Positions 12,801-25,191 of a DNA stretch of 64,000 nt are shown piece after piece (positions within the stretch are counted from its first letter, which is position 1; every line of letters begins with the position of its first letter). The DNA is from Gymnorhina tibicen (lineage: Eukaryota; Chordata; Aves; Passeriformes; Artamidae). The stretch is taken from assembly GCA_013399875.1 (NCBI GenBank), contig VXAZ01000420.1, positions 678,616-742,615 of the forward strand, in the 5' to 3' direction. A program made the position numbers and the translations under genes. The notes below the pieces were generated by a model, which saw only the letters and a list, made by a program, of their open reading frames with translations, ran no database searches and was not told the origin of the DNA.

Positions 12801-15800
12801 CAGTAGCTATTTAAAATGAATCTGCCTAAATCAAACTAAGTGTGTTTGGGTTGATGTGTAAAACTTTCATATTTACTGTAGGTATGTAGGATCAGAATAT
12901 ATAAGTTTAGAGACCCCTGTCTGCAGAACTAATGCACCCATCACTGTATCATGGTATTTAGACAGAAGAGAACCAAACAATGGGTTTTGAAGGCAAGAAG
13001 AATTTGCATTGACATGCGAATTTATGTCAGCCTTATGTACTGAAGCCAACAGCCCAGCCAAACAGCTCATTTAAAAAATGAGCCATAAAGACCAACACTG
13101 TCAGTGGACACTGAGAGAGGATTTATGGTGCCCAACAGACACTGCCTTGGGAGATGATTCAGGTAAACCTGCTTGATTACTTAAGTGGCCTTTCTGTTCA
13201 ATGTGTGTTTCCGTAAGTGTGGTACAAAACACATGGGTATGAAAGGTAAATAACCAGGCCAACCAAATTAATTGCTGGAAAGGAGTCCCGCACCATTATA
13301 TAGTCAATATGCCAAATAACTGAAGGTAAGCCTTAATCCAGCCATCAAATATAAAAAGCTTTTCTTGTATATCAGGAAAGAAGACAAATTTTGGCCTGAT
13401 TTCTGTCAGGGAAAAGTATTTCTCGACTCTTTTTTTCTCCCACAACAACACAATTACAGATGCAGATGTCCCGAAGTACGTACGCTAAGATTAGTTCAAG
13501 TGTTAAACACTGACATATTTGAATATTGTTATAGCGCATATTTCAAAGCCAGGCATGAAGAAGGAAGGATATACATACTATGAATATCTATCAATTGCCA
13601 CATTTTAGTGTCAGCAGGTGATAGACAATTTCGTCCTTCTCTTGTCCCATTTCTATAATGTAATACACAATATAAAACTCATGCTGGAGCTGTGGCATTG
13701 ATACATCTCACACATGCAGTGTTTTAGTAAATCCAGACTTCCTCATTGCAATATGCTCCACTAAAGTCAAAAAAACTATATATGGGCCTAACTTCAAGAA
13801 AGTATTTACTCATTTTCCACATTTTATCCCTTTTCATGACAGCAAAAGGAGCTTAAGGCTCCATTTACTTTAATGATACAGTGTTAGTTTTCTAACATTA
13901 CAACAGAAATCTCCTTCTGACATGACCTGGAAACACCCCTGAGGGTGCCTGCACTCACTGAGTCCTCTGTTTCGGGGAAAGTGAACAGTTACTACTTGTG
14001 GTTGTGATAACAGCGTGGTGGTTCTGTGATGTAATTATTTGCCTTCTAGGCATGGGCCAGAATTCACAAACTCATTTCATATGGTTTGAAATATGTTTCT
14101 ATTGCAAGAGAGTTTACTTATAACTCTCCTGCAATAGAGACAGACCGGATTTCAGCAGGTTTTGGATAAGAAATTGTTCTTTAGTCTCATAGTACCTCGC
14201 AGAACTGTCAAATTGAAACTTCTTTGGAAGAAGCTATTTCATTTTATAATGAAATATATGCCATTTTATAAGTGGCAACTTATCCTAGAGAGGAAGAGAT
14301 TTCTAAGTCATTGTTAATTACTGTGTTCTCCTTTATTTCACATTAATACATATTTATTGCTACTTAATAATACTATTTTGCCCTCACGTTTTTAGAATGC
14401 ACTGATTAACCTACAACTAATACAACTCAAATGGATATAGAAAAGAGCTGATTGGCCTATAGAATCCTATTCATTTTCTGATCTTTTCTTTTTCCTTTGT
14501 GCTTATTCTTTTGTATGTCAACTGGCATGTCTAGAATCCTGAGATTTTTCTCAAACTTTAGCATTCTTGCCATAAGCAAGAAAGCCACAAGCAATGTTTT
14601 GAAGATTTTATTCTGGGTCAAAGAGAATCTGCTGACAACAGGAATTTCTAGTGAGTAGTCCCTGCTGAATAAGGACTTTTGCTGGGCATCTTTTACTTAA
14701 ATATGCTCACAAAATGAACATAGTGGTGTAGGATTGTTACTGGTTTGCTGTCAGAAAAGTTCTGAAATATGGTTCTTGCTTAGGACCTTAGTTGACAATA
14801 CTTAACTAAGATGCATTTTGTATTTATTCGTAAAATCTGTGTTTTAAACAAAATTTATAGCCCATGAAGATTTTTTCAGAGAGGTTCTTCTGATACCAAT
14901 ATTTCCTATGAACAAAACATTGAGAATATCACCCTCTGCCATCCAAGTTCCCCAGCTTTTACTACAAGCAATCCTATGGAGGTCGATGTTACTTGGCAAT
15001 CCTCCGTGGATCTGAGATACCTTGTAGCTTTTGGTCCGAACTTCACCACAGGGGATCATTTCTCTCAGGTAAGGGACTTCCTGTAGAGATGACTTCCAAT
15101 TCCATTTACAATTTGTTCTCCTTCTCTCTCTTGTGCTTTTTGGGGACCACAACAAATGAGATGATAACTTGCCTAGTCTTGACAATGCCCACGGTTTATT
15201 ATAAGCAATGGAGGATGTGCATTTCTCAGGATTTGCTTCTGTTTCTGAAATCTCTCTTTTATGTTAGATTCAAGAAATCATTTGTGCTTTAATAACAAAG
15301 AGAAATAACTTCAGCTGTCACCAGTCTTAGGCTGTTATTGTTGGAGTACTGGTTTTGGAAGCAAGATGCTTCTCCTCTCCCCCCACCCCAGCACGTTCAT
15401 AGTCATTTTCTCATGCTGCTGTAGCATCCTGGCGTTATTCAAGGAAAATGGACTTCAGGGACCCAGCAAAAATTAATGGTTTTAAACATCAACCAAGTTT
15501 CCCAATCCAGTGGGGTTTTTGTGGTGGTTTGTAGGGGGTTTTGTTTGTTTGTTAATAATATTTAAAATAGGATTGATCCAAGTCCCCCAAAAGTACAAAA
15601 TCATAGAGTAGTTCTGAGGACTTATTACTGCTACACTTGTACCATGTTTTGTAAGTGGTGAGATCAAAATGCAGCATTGCTGGGCTACTGCAATTTCTTG
15701 ACAGGTCCAAGCTTTCAGGTTATTATTAAATGTCATTGCTTTAAGCTTGCTGTGGGCAAAAGGTGTCGGGGTAAATTAAGTACAACAATCTCCCAGCTTC

Positions 15801-17929
15801 CTCTCTCTAGACATGTTCCTGAGTTGTTTTCTTCAACTTCCATGAGACTTGCTCAGAATAAGGTCCCATCCAGCAAATCAGTCTACACCCTGCATCTGCC
15901 AAAATGTGGAGACATGCATTAGATTTTGGCTGACATCTCTATCTCAGCATGAAAAACGCTAAAAAGCATTCACCCTCCCCCAAAGTAAAAATGAAAAAAA
16001 AAGGCAAGGAAAACCTTAATATTGCTTCAAATGTCAGTTGAATTAAATGAGAGTGCTGTGATTTGTACCCATGAGGGGAGAAAGAAAGAACAGCAGGTAT
16101 GTTAGAGGTGCAAAAAAATATTGAGTTTCACACATAGCATGTACAAGCTGACAAGTCTGCTGGCAGCTGCCTGGTCACGGGGGGCTGCAGGGATAGCAGG
16201 AAAATACAGTCAGTGCTGTGGTCCTGAGAAATGGGAGAGAAACAGAGACAGGGCAGGGCAATAGATATATCTCTTGGCTTGCTAAAGCCCAAGTCACTTT
16301 GGGCTCAACTCTCAGCTCACAGAATTGGGAAAGACCAAAACTCAATTCCCAAGAGAGTTGAAACACAGTGAGACAGCCTTTTTTCCATAGGTGTTACCTC
16401 TGATTGATCATCTGGCCCTTCCCACGATTCCATTGTAGTGGATATTTATGGAGCTTAATGTCTAGACATACTGGGAACTGCTGAGACAAAAGGCAAAATA
16501 CAAATAAAATTTTAAACGCATGATCTCTGCTTTTTCATTCTTAGTATGAAGATTGAACAAACATATCAAAATATGAAGTCTACAAAAATCAGAAAATTAT
16601 CTTTACTGATAATCAGAACTGGTAATTAGAGAAATGGATTGCTTTGGTTTCCCACAGAAAATAAATTACATTTCAAGGAAAATAAAATTGAAAGAAAAAA
16701 TATTTAAACCTGTAACAAAAAGGTTTTTCATATCTTAATGCTGAAATAGATTGTTAAGCTATATAATCAATAGTTTCCTGGTAGTGAAGGAAAAGGGATG
16801 AGAATTAATTTCTGTTTTGAATTATTGCAATATTTTCTCATAGCTCTATAAAATATAATTAAGTTTAACCAAAGTTCCATTTTCTCTGCAAAATCAACTT
16901 TAAGAGCAAATAATCTGACAATTAGATCTTACACTATCTAAAGTTTTTAAACCTTTCCAAGCATGCGGCATTTTCCAAATTAGACAAATTCTCATCATAT
17001 TCAAAGAATAATACTTTCCATAATTGCTTTAGATGGATTTCTGGATTTCTGCTGTGGTTGAGAAGATGATGATGAGTTTGTTTTTTTAATGTGTTAAAGT
17101 GCCTAGAATTTGGGATGGGCACTTAAGTGCTTTTTTAATGTAAAACAAAACAAATGAACAGTTATTGTAACGCCTACAATTGTTATGACCTGGAAGTTGT
17201 GCTCATGGTGTTGTCCCTATATGCTTTCTCCTGTAGTTGGCACAAGGACAGTCTGACACTACCATCAGCAGATCTATTTTGTGGGTAAGTTGACCCCGCT
17301 TCAGCACATCACTTAAGTAAGCCCTTAGCTCATTACACATACTCAAGTTTAATTGACTTGGAGGTTTAAGCAGAGCATAGTCTGTGAGTAGGGCTGTAAT
17401 GAATAGAGCTATGGTTTTCTCAGCATGGAGACTACAAATCCACACAACCAAATGGGAAGTTCTGGAGTCAGGCCTGTGCTCAGGTTTTCCAGTGACTCCT
17501 AAGCCAGTCAAAAACCTGTTAGGCTTGAGCATCCACACCTCATCCCAGCTCCAGCAGCAATGGCCCTGCAGTGGCGCTGAAGACGGGTGTTGTATCTGCT
17601 TGCAGGTGTCATTTTTGATCCTCAGAAAAGACAGGACCTAGGTAACAGGTTAAAATAACTTGCTGGTCATTGTGGGGAGCCAGTCTTCCTCCTGCTCTTT
17701 TCAGTGCCAATTTTTTTGTAACCTTCTTAAGAGCAAACACTCAGAAAATGCAGGGTAAAGTCAGGGGCTCAGTTTGGGCAGCCTCCCAGCTGCACCTGCC
17801 TTCACAAGCATGGGCACAGCATTGTTGTTTCAGCTAATGACTTCATATTTTAGATCACCATGATATCAGAGATATGGGTTTTAGCAGATTTGAATTCTGT
17901 TGAAATCTTTAGACTTATTCCACCTTTAT
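9891..17929. other. Intergenic sequence, nothing recognisable
   Basis: About 8 kb of AT-rich DNA with scattered short frames (113 codons or fewer), no recognisable transposon and only the G/T-rich tract at 15513. Brief words such as 'cactaaagtca' near 13760 and 'catttactttaatg' near 13862 hint at the palindromic repeat family but are too short to annotate. Confidence 0.65.
15513..15556 (+). repeat. G/T-rich low-complexity tract
   Basis: GGGGTTTTTGTGGTGGTTTG continues into GGGGGTTTTGTTTGTTTGTT. It is low-complexity sequence with no other content. Confidence 0.75.
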
Positions 17930-18375
17930 ACTGAACGCCAGAGAAGCTCCAGTTAATCTTCTTTAAGGCCCTATTCGCTTAATGGAAACGCTTAGCTGCA
18001 TAATTGCTTTGAGCCTATTGCTATTCCAAAAGGAAAATATAATAATCTAATGGTATTGTCTCTATAAGCGAATGAGAATTTCAGGAGTGGATGTTGGTGC
18101 CACCCATGTGATCCGGAGAGGTTAATGCAGTTAAAGTTATTTCACAGTCCATTAAGGAGCTTACGGTGACCCGTCGACCTTTGAGCCAACAACACGGAAT
18201 CCATTATCATCACAACGGAGGAGCTGGGGCTCCGCCGGCTCCGCAATGGGCCCGGGAAATCCCAAGTTAGTACTTAGTCTAAAAAAATGCACTTTTCTTT
18301 CTGCTTCTTGGGTATGGCTATTAATACACCCTCCTGTAATTTGTAACATTAACATTGCTGAAGGTACAGAAAAGG
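17930..18375. promoter_or_regulatory. Candidate conserved noncoding element / enhancer
   Basis: This is one of the most CpG-retaining non-repeat stretches of the window, with CpGs in ATTCGCTTA, AAACGC, AAGCGAAT, TCCGG, TTACGG, CCGTCGACC, AACACGG, CAACGG and CTCCGCCGG. ATTCGCTTA at 17973-17981 is mirrored by TAAGCGAAT at 18065-18073. Between and after these lie ATTA-type words (CATAATTGC, GGTTAATGC, CCATTAAGG, CCATTATC), a GGGCCCGGG palindrome and AGCTGGGGCTCC. No reading frame is compelling. The density of retained CpGs with homeodomain-like words suggests purifying selection on a regulatory element. Confidence 0.5.
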
Positions 18376-18593
18376 ACATTGAAATGAAGACGTCAAAACT
18401 GCTGACTTGGTTCGGAGTATGATAATATTGGCCACATATTGAAATGGTGGGTATATATAACAGGAGAAATCAAGATGAAGAAAGTCAAGGAACTCAGGGA
18501 AATTGATGATAAATTGTTGAAGGTTCTGAAACTCATTTAGGCAAATAATAGCTTTACTTCACATTTTCTGAAACCACAAGGCTGGTGCTTTTC

Positions 18594-18622
18594 GTTTTGT
18601 TTTGTTTTGTTTTGTTTTGTTG
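18594..18622 (+). repeat. (GTTTT)n microsatellite
   Basis: The pentanucleotide GTTTT is repeated about five times without interruption, ending in TTGTTT. No adjoining SINE or LINE was recognised. Confidence 0.95.
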
Positions 18623-19289
18623 TTTAAAATTATTTATATGAAGTAGATATTTGGAAGGAAAAAAAAGACATTGGGAGTTTACCATATGCAGCATAGGTAC
18701 ATTTTAGTTCTGCAGATGCAGTTAATTCACATTTCTTCATCTAAACCATTTATTATTTTTTACTATAACCATTTTATTTACACATTAGTAACACACTGCA
18801 GAAGTATACACTAGTATATTTAATGATGTTAAAATAAATATATAATCTTCAATGTACAAAAGAATTTTTAAAAGATAATGTCAGCCACACAAAAAGTATT
18901 GATATGGGGTGCTGAGGAAGCAAAATTAAATTTTAAAATCATGAAATTTAGCAAGAAAGTGTCATAGATTATACTCTCAAAGTTAATGAAAATGCACTCC
19001 TCCAAGTTGCTTAAGAGAAGTAATATGAATATTGAGATGATATGTGCATGCAATTCTGTCTCATTTTATAAAAACTATACTGTTAAAATTCTAACATGGA
19101 AAAGACCTCATCCCAAAGCTCAATAAACATTAAGCAATTTGATAATGCAAGTATCAAGATTATACAGTTTTTTGATATGGTTAGAGATGAAAAGAGAATG
19201 ACAAATCTTTCCAAAAGCCCTACAAGTTATTAAGGATCACAGCACGGGAAAGTTGACCAGTATCTCTGATACTTCAGGACCCATTTTAA

Positions 19290-19352
19290 ACAAATATAAA
19301 TTGAGATTGCCACAAGCAAATATGTGTGAGACAAATATAAATTGAGATTGCC
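19290..19352. repeat. 22-bp direct repeat, spacing 41 bp
   Basis: The word beginning ACAAATATAAATTG and ending GAGATTGCC occurs at 19290-19311 and again identically at 19331-19352, separated by 19 diverged bases. Either a 41-bp tandem duplication half decayed, or a duplicated binding site. Confidence 0.9.
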
Positions 19353-19799
19353 TCATGTCTGTGGTATGGGAGTACTGACAGAGAAAAAACACATATAACT
19401 ATACCAATTTCAAGAATGCAAGACAATAACATCTTTTCATAGCTGGTAGTCAGCTCAAATAATTGGAAACAGGGTTATATCCTCTAAAGAAAAAATAATG
19501 TTCTGGTGATATTTTTTAATGACAGCACTTGTGGTAAACTTTGTGTCTTTACTATGGAAAACCTTGAAAAGGTAGTCTGAGTTGCTCTGCTGCAAAACAT
19601 AATTAAAACTTGCATGTATCCTAATTTTCTGTATCACGTCTTTAAAGAGATTATGAAAACAGTATATTGAGATTGGATTATGTAGAAGTGGCTGTAAGAA
19701 ACATAGCAAGATATTTTGTGGAATTCCAGAATATGTGTTAACTAACTGCGTAGTGTCTCTCTGAAAAATAAAATCAGCTAAATGACTATTAAATGACAG

Positions 19800-20130
19800 A
19801 GATAATCTCTCTCTGACTCTTTAACAAACATGAAAGAGGGGGGCAAATCTGCAGAGTGCTGTGAAGCTGGTAGGGTTTGCATCACTGCACATGTTAAAAT
19901 AGCTCTTTTAAAAATATTGGGTTTTTAGCATAGCAAAGGAGCAGCCAGGCTGTACCTTCCTTTTTAAAGATCCTTGTGGTCACCCTGTCATTAGCTAAAT
20001 AATTAAGTAGTGATAGTGAGGGGAGAATAACAATTTGAGCACTAAATGATAACTAGCCTTAAAAGATATTTTATGAGATAAACGTTACTTTAGAAACAGG
20101 TGAAATCATCAGGAATTACTGTGAGAGGAA
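19800..20130. promoter_or_regulatory. Candidate conserved noncoding element
   Basis: The stretch is free of recognisable repeats. It contains CTGTCATTAGCTAAATAATT followed by AAGTAGTG, CACTAAATGATAACTAGCC and GATAAACG, together forming a run of ATTA/TAATTA and GATAA words. It has the look of a homeodomain-rich enhancer. It lies close to similar islands at 18 kb, 20.3 kb and 21.5 kb, which may form one cluster. Confidence 0.35.
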
Positions 20131-20245
20131 TGCCATACTGGAAATTTTCTCCCTATTTCTAGTCCATCTTTTTAATGTAGAAGGGCTCATTTTGATAATT
20201 CCTACACTCACTTGCTACAGCAGTGTGCATCTTAACTGAGCCCCA

Positions 20246-20266
20246 GCTCTCTCTCTCACACACACA
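20246..20266 (+). repeat. (CT)n(CA)n compound microsatellite
   Basis: GCTCTCTCTCTCACACACAC is a short compound dinucleotide tract. Confidence 0.85.
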
Positions 20267-20284
20267 GAGGCACTCTCAAATACA

Positions 20285-20500
20285 TTTACAGAGCAGCAAT
20301 TATTGAGAAAGTAGCCAGGGTAAATGTAGGTTGGCATAATAATATAATACAAGTAATTAATCATGGGGTGTAGGATTCATTATGTCAACAAACTAGATGA
20401 AACCTCCTTGGGAGTGTGATATAAAACAATATGTAAAAATGATTTCTTTAAAGTGACAGGCAGAGATAATCAATCAAAACTCTATCTGAAAAAGCAACAT
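20285..20500. promoter_or_regulatory. Possible conserved noncoding element
   Basis: Words include GCAATTATTGAG, AAGTAATTAATCATGG, GGATTCATTATGTC and AGATAATCAATC. Repeated TAATTA/AATCA motifs in non-repeat sequence suggest a regulatory island, but no CpG is retained and base composition alone could explain it. Confidence 0.28.
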
Positions 20501-21479
20501 ACCCATAAACCTGGAATATTTGGGACCAGGAAGTGTAGGTACCATTAGTGCAATATAGGATACCTTTCATAGAGTTCTTATGCAAATGGAATTAATAAAT
20601 GGTATATCAAAACAATAGACATATTTTACCACATCATGTAGATGAATAATACAGGGTATTTTCCTTATATATATAATTTTTCCTAAGGACTTGAACACTT
20701 CCCTGAAGATTATAGGAAAAAGCATAAAAAATGTGAGCACTCCTAAAGACTCTACATTTTCAAGTAGCAGTGAAAGAAATAAATAACAATGATACACAGC
20801 TAGGAAGTCCCACCACCGTACATGTGCAGGAAGCAGAAGCTGATTTTTCAATGTAGAAATCACATATAGGACTACAAATTTCAGGCAAAAGTTAGTAATA
20901 ACTTGTTAGTGAAATAGCAAGTGAGCAGTGAAAATCTTTGGACAAAAATGGAGCTCCAAAGTGAGTCTCAGCCTTCAGTAGCCAAAAATAAACCAGTTCT
21001 TGGCTGAAAGACATAAGTGTTATTGTGAAATTGATATCCCTCCTTGGCTTATTCCCAGACAATATGTTGCCTTTCTGGGGGCTGATCAATGTGATTGATG
21101 TGATGTGTGAAATCCAGGAGGGAGCTCCCCTTTAATCAAACCCACTGTCCTCCACTGATAGGCAGCTGTGGACTAACATGTTCTTCTGCCTTGCTCTCTC
21201 TGGCTCCCCTCAGAAATTAGTACAGGCAAATCAAGAAGGACGAGAGGGGAGAGAAAAAGGAACTGCAGCACAGGACATGAGAGGGCAGCAATCGAGCGGT
21301 GGATTTAGTTCTTAAAAAACTAAAAGCCCGTGACTCTCCAAGGCAGCCCCTCCCGCATGGCGCTGGCTGTGGGGATGGAGAGGACGGGTTTGCTCCCAGG
21401 ACAGACCGTGCCCTGGTGCTGGGTTACCCCCACATCCCTCCCCTGGCTTCCCCTCTCTGTTAGTATCGATCTGAGCTCT

Positions 21480-21960
21480 TTGTACTGCTTTGGGCTAGCA
21501 CGAAGGTAAAATAATCAGGGCTAAAAATACCTTAAAAGGTTTTTGGACGTTGCTTTACTCATTTAGACATTATGTAAGTAGCTGTGCAAAGAATTATAAA
21601 TACTGACCCGTCGCAATTTTGCACGTCACTGGCTTATGTTCCTTTACATTTCTCTTCTGCTTGTACAACAAAAGATCTGTGTGTCCAAAGGTTGTTAGTT
21701 TTGGACTTCAAGCAGCACAATCTTTTTAGCTAAACAGCAATTAAATTGTTACTACTTCCCTAGCATGTGGAATAAATTAAATTGATCTATCTTAAAAGAT
21801 TAATGAGACAGCACGATTTTTTTTAAAGTATGTTTTTTAGAGGCTTAGTCTCATAATTGTAAAGATTTCAGAGGTACAAATCTCATTAGCTTAACTTTTT
21901 TGTACAATTTTCTGTATTATTGTAACACTTGCATATCCTCTCTTGATGCCAAGCTGTCAA
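21480..21960. promoter_or_regulatory. Candidate conserved noncoding element
   Basis: CpGs survive in GCACGAAGG, GGACGTTGC, ACCCGTCGCAATT, GCACGTCAC and GCACGATT. Words such as CAGCAATTAAATTG, AAATTAAATTGATC, AGATTAATGAG and CTCATTAGCTTAAC recall homeodomain sites. The 10-mer TGACCCGTCG at 21604-21613 also occurs in the 18 kb island. The sequence just upstream (21120-21480) is more GC-rich than the surroundings and could belong to the same element. Confidence 0.4.
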
Positions 21961-24900
21961 AAAATTATGTCATAGGCTATCAGGTAAGAAAGTCCATCTA
22001 GGCCTTCTATGGAAAATTTATATGGTTTTGAAGTTAAACCAAGAAAAAAAAACTTTTTCAGAAATGGAGCAAGTAAGGGAGTTTTGCAACCTAAACATGT
22101 TCTTGAATCCAAAGGCGGAGTAGCCATAGTTAATATATTTTGAAGAATACCCATAATAGGTGGGTAAATAAAAGTCGATCTAGCAAAGGTTAGAAATGCA
22201 GGCTAACTTTAAGTACGTGAACAGCATTGCAGAGTCTGTGCCACCAGTCTTAGACCACGAGTTTTAGTGTCTCACAAAAATGAATTTACAGAGATAGGCT
22301 GATTTTTTTTCACTGAATTTGAGCACAGTACTCTTACACTGAAAGTGCAAAGGTTTGTGTGGTCCAGCCATCCTACTGCCAAGAGTTCTACCTGACTGTC
22401 AGGTCTTACATGTCTGCCATTGCAGCCAGGAGTTGAAAGCCTGAATAAGAACCCAGCAGTGTCAAACCCAGAGCATCAATCTGCTTTTTTTTCCTGTCCC
22501 TTTGTGAGTAGCACCACACTGCTATTGGGGGACCCATGAACATACAGATAGGCATCCCTGCAAGATCTACCTTGCTCCTGTACTCTTCTGAGTACCAAAA
22601 ATATATTTTTATTTGTGTCAGCCAAGACCTTTCCCTGTTAGAGAGCAGACAAAAGTCATTTCTGTACAAATGTGTCATAAGAGAATTGAAAACTTTATTT
22701 TCCTTTCCTTATTTCATAGTTGCACAAGTAAACCCATTTCTTTCAGATTCAGGCAAGATTGCATAGCAGCCTTGCATTGAACAGGAAAAAAAACCCTCAA
22801 CTAATGCCATAGGGTAAATGTAAATATTAAGAAGGCAGAATTTGCCAAGGTACAGTCTTTTAAGCTGAAATTTTAAAAATAGTACAATCATAAATGAAAC
22901 AAATTCACAGACACGCACTTAGAAAATTGCACATAGTGAATATGAAAAATACCTAACTAGATCTATAGATTCTATCTACTTTCCAGATGTAGGCACATAG
23001 TATTTGTATTTATACATCCATACAATCCCCTTATCCAAAAAATTCAAAGGTCCTAGTTACACCAGTAGTTTTCCAAATCCAAAGTAATTTCAGGGTTTTT
23101 CTGAGGTCCAGCAAATAACTGTTTCATGGGCTTTTTGTAATTCGTTAGTATTTTTATTTTAAATTATTTTAAGTTCTTTATTTTTTCAAAGGAAAAGACA
23201 GGACAGTATTCTTGGAGTTCTCTTTCATATAGTGAAAGTTAAAGAATTGTCTCACTACCAAAATGCATCTGCCAAAGTTTGGATCCTCATCTTCATTATT
23301 AAAAATGTCCTTTTCATAGGACAGACTCAATAAAACACTAAGAGGTATTAATGAGTATAATACTACTTTACTAAATTCTCAGTCCTGCTCTACCTTACTA
23401 TGTTGGTCCTTGCCTTTGGAGTCTCTGTGTGAAGGCACAGTTCTTGTGGTGATAGACATCAGCTACCTCAGAGAAGAAGGTGAAGGTGTCAAATGAGTCC
23501 TCAGTCACACCAGAGACAACCATCTGTAGGATGTCATGTGAAAAATATTTGGCTTGCAGCCAGAGGTTCCCATGGAAATTAACCCAGCTGGTCTAAACCT
23601 CATAATTTTTATAAGAAACTCAGAAGACAGAAGGACATATTTGTGTCTTCATTCCAGTGAAAAGCCAATATTTGGAAGTGATCATTTCCATCAAAGAAAA
23701 GATGCATAAATATTGCATCCAAATCATAAAATTTGTTGTGCAAGAAAATTTATTTTGACATCAGTGAACTACACTGTGTTAAACCCCTTATTTTTTGTAG
23801 TATGAAACACAGTAATATAAGAAAGGTATAACCACAGAGAGTAAACATTTCGAATGTCCATCAGCTCACTAAAGCAAGTATTTGTAGAATGTATGTTAGT
23901 AGCAATGCTCAAAGTAAGGCTACGACACATTCTTTGGATATGTCTCCATAATGAATATCCCACTAAGTACATTTTCATGGGAGTCACACTGAAAGATTGC
24001 AAGCTCTGATCTCAGCTGGGCCACTGCAGTGAGTCCTGCAGATAATGTCTAGTGCACAAAGACCAAACAATGGGTAGACTGCCAAATTCTTATTTGTCCT
24101 TCACATGAAGACCATATTGACTGTTTCAAAAACTCCTTGTATGAGCCATTATTTTCAAATTGTTTCCCAACTTATACTGCAATTGAAAATTGGACAGCTC
24201 TTCAATTGCTCCAACATTTCAATTGATTACCAATACAGGTTTTCAGAATTAAGAATATTGCTCTATTCTTTTCCACAGCATCATGTTGACTTTGTGTTGT
24301 GGTCATTTAAATATTGCTGCACAGTTTGTGCTGGACTCTGGTGTTTAGATAACAGAAGGGAGAATCAATTAGATTTATTATCTCTAAACTGTACAGTAAG
24401 TGATAAGACAACCCCTACACATAATGTAGCACCCATTTTCAAGGACTTGTGTAGTTGTACAGTTTTAGTAGTTCTAGTAACAGAGCGATTTATAGTGACA
24501 TATACAATGATGGAAAAGACTCTACTTAAATAGAACCAAAATTATCCCCAAGAGGGGAAATGGAGAAGAAAGTAGGTGAAAGCCCTCATTCATGAAGCAA
24601 CTGACTATGGCTGATTACCAAAGTTGAAGTTACAGCTCCGAGCCAAAAGCTGAGCTAGAGCAACTGTGTAGCCTTCTTGAGCTTTCCTGGCTTCTTTTTG
24701 TCCACAAGTCTATTATTATTTGTCCCTAAGTCAGATTTAAAAGTCTCCTTAAGCTTCTTTTGCTCTTACTGTTTCTAGTAGGAGCCTTTGAGTAAAATTG
24801 ACCATAAGATGTGACAGAAATGCATTTTAATGCCTTAGCTTTGCATCTTGTAACAAATGGTCTCCCACAGTTGTTCCAAATTCAAGTGAAGACTAAGTAA

Positions 24901-25125
24901 GTAGTTTTCTGATACCAATAAACTTTAATTCCTAACCTGCATGATTGTATTTATGGCCAAAAAAAATGTAATGGGAAAAGTTTTTTGTTTTTCCATCAAA
25001 AAGCAAAAACAGCACTTGTTTTTTCTCTAGTCAACACTAGGGATTTCCCTTCATTTGTTTCCAATGAGATATTCAAATTGATGGGATAGCATTAAGGAAA
25101 AGGTCACATACAAAAGGCTAAAGAT

Positions 25126-25191
25126 CTTGATCCATCCCCCAAAATCAATGGAAAGTTTCCTGTTGGCTTCAATGAGAGCAAGATTGGGCCC
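25126..25191. mobile_element. Palindromic MITE-like fragment
   Basis: The left flank CTTGATCCATCCCCC leads into AAAATCAATGGAAAGTTTCC, then TGTTGGCTTCAATGAGAGCA and AGATTGGGCCC. The outer words (TTGATCC and ATTGGGCCC) and the central ATCAATGG / GGCTTCAATG pair fit the palindromic repeat family seen at 37787 and 8798. This is one of the clearer degenerate copies because both halves and both flanks remain visible. Confidence 0.6.

Noticed and set aside
24105..24533. 142-codon plus-strand open frame
   Set aside because: AT-rich with a chance-like composition (many Leu, Ile, Ser, Cys), no family similarity recognised and no exon signals.
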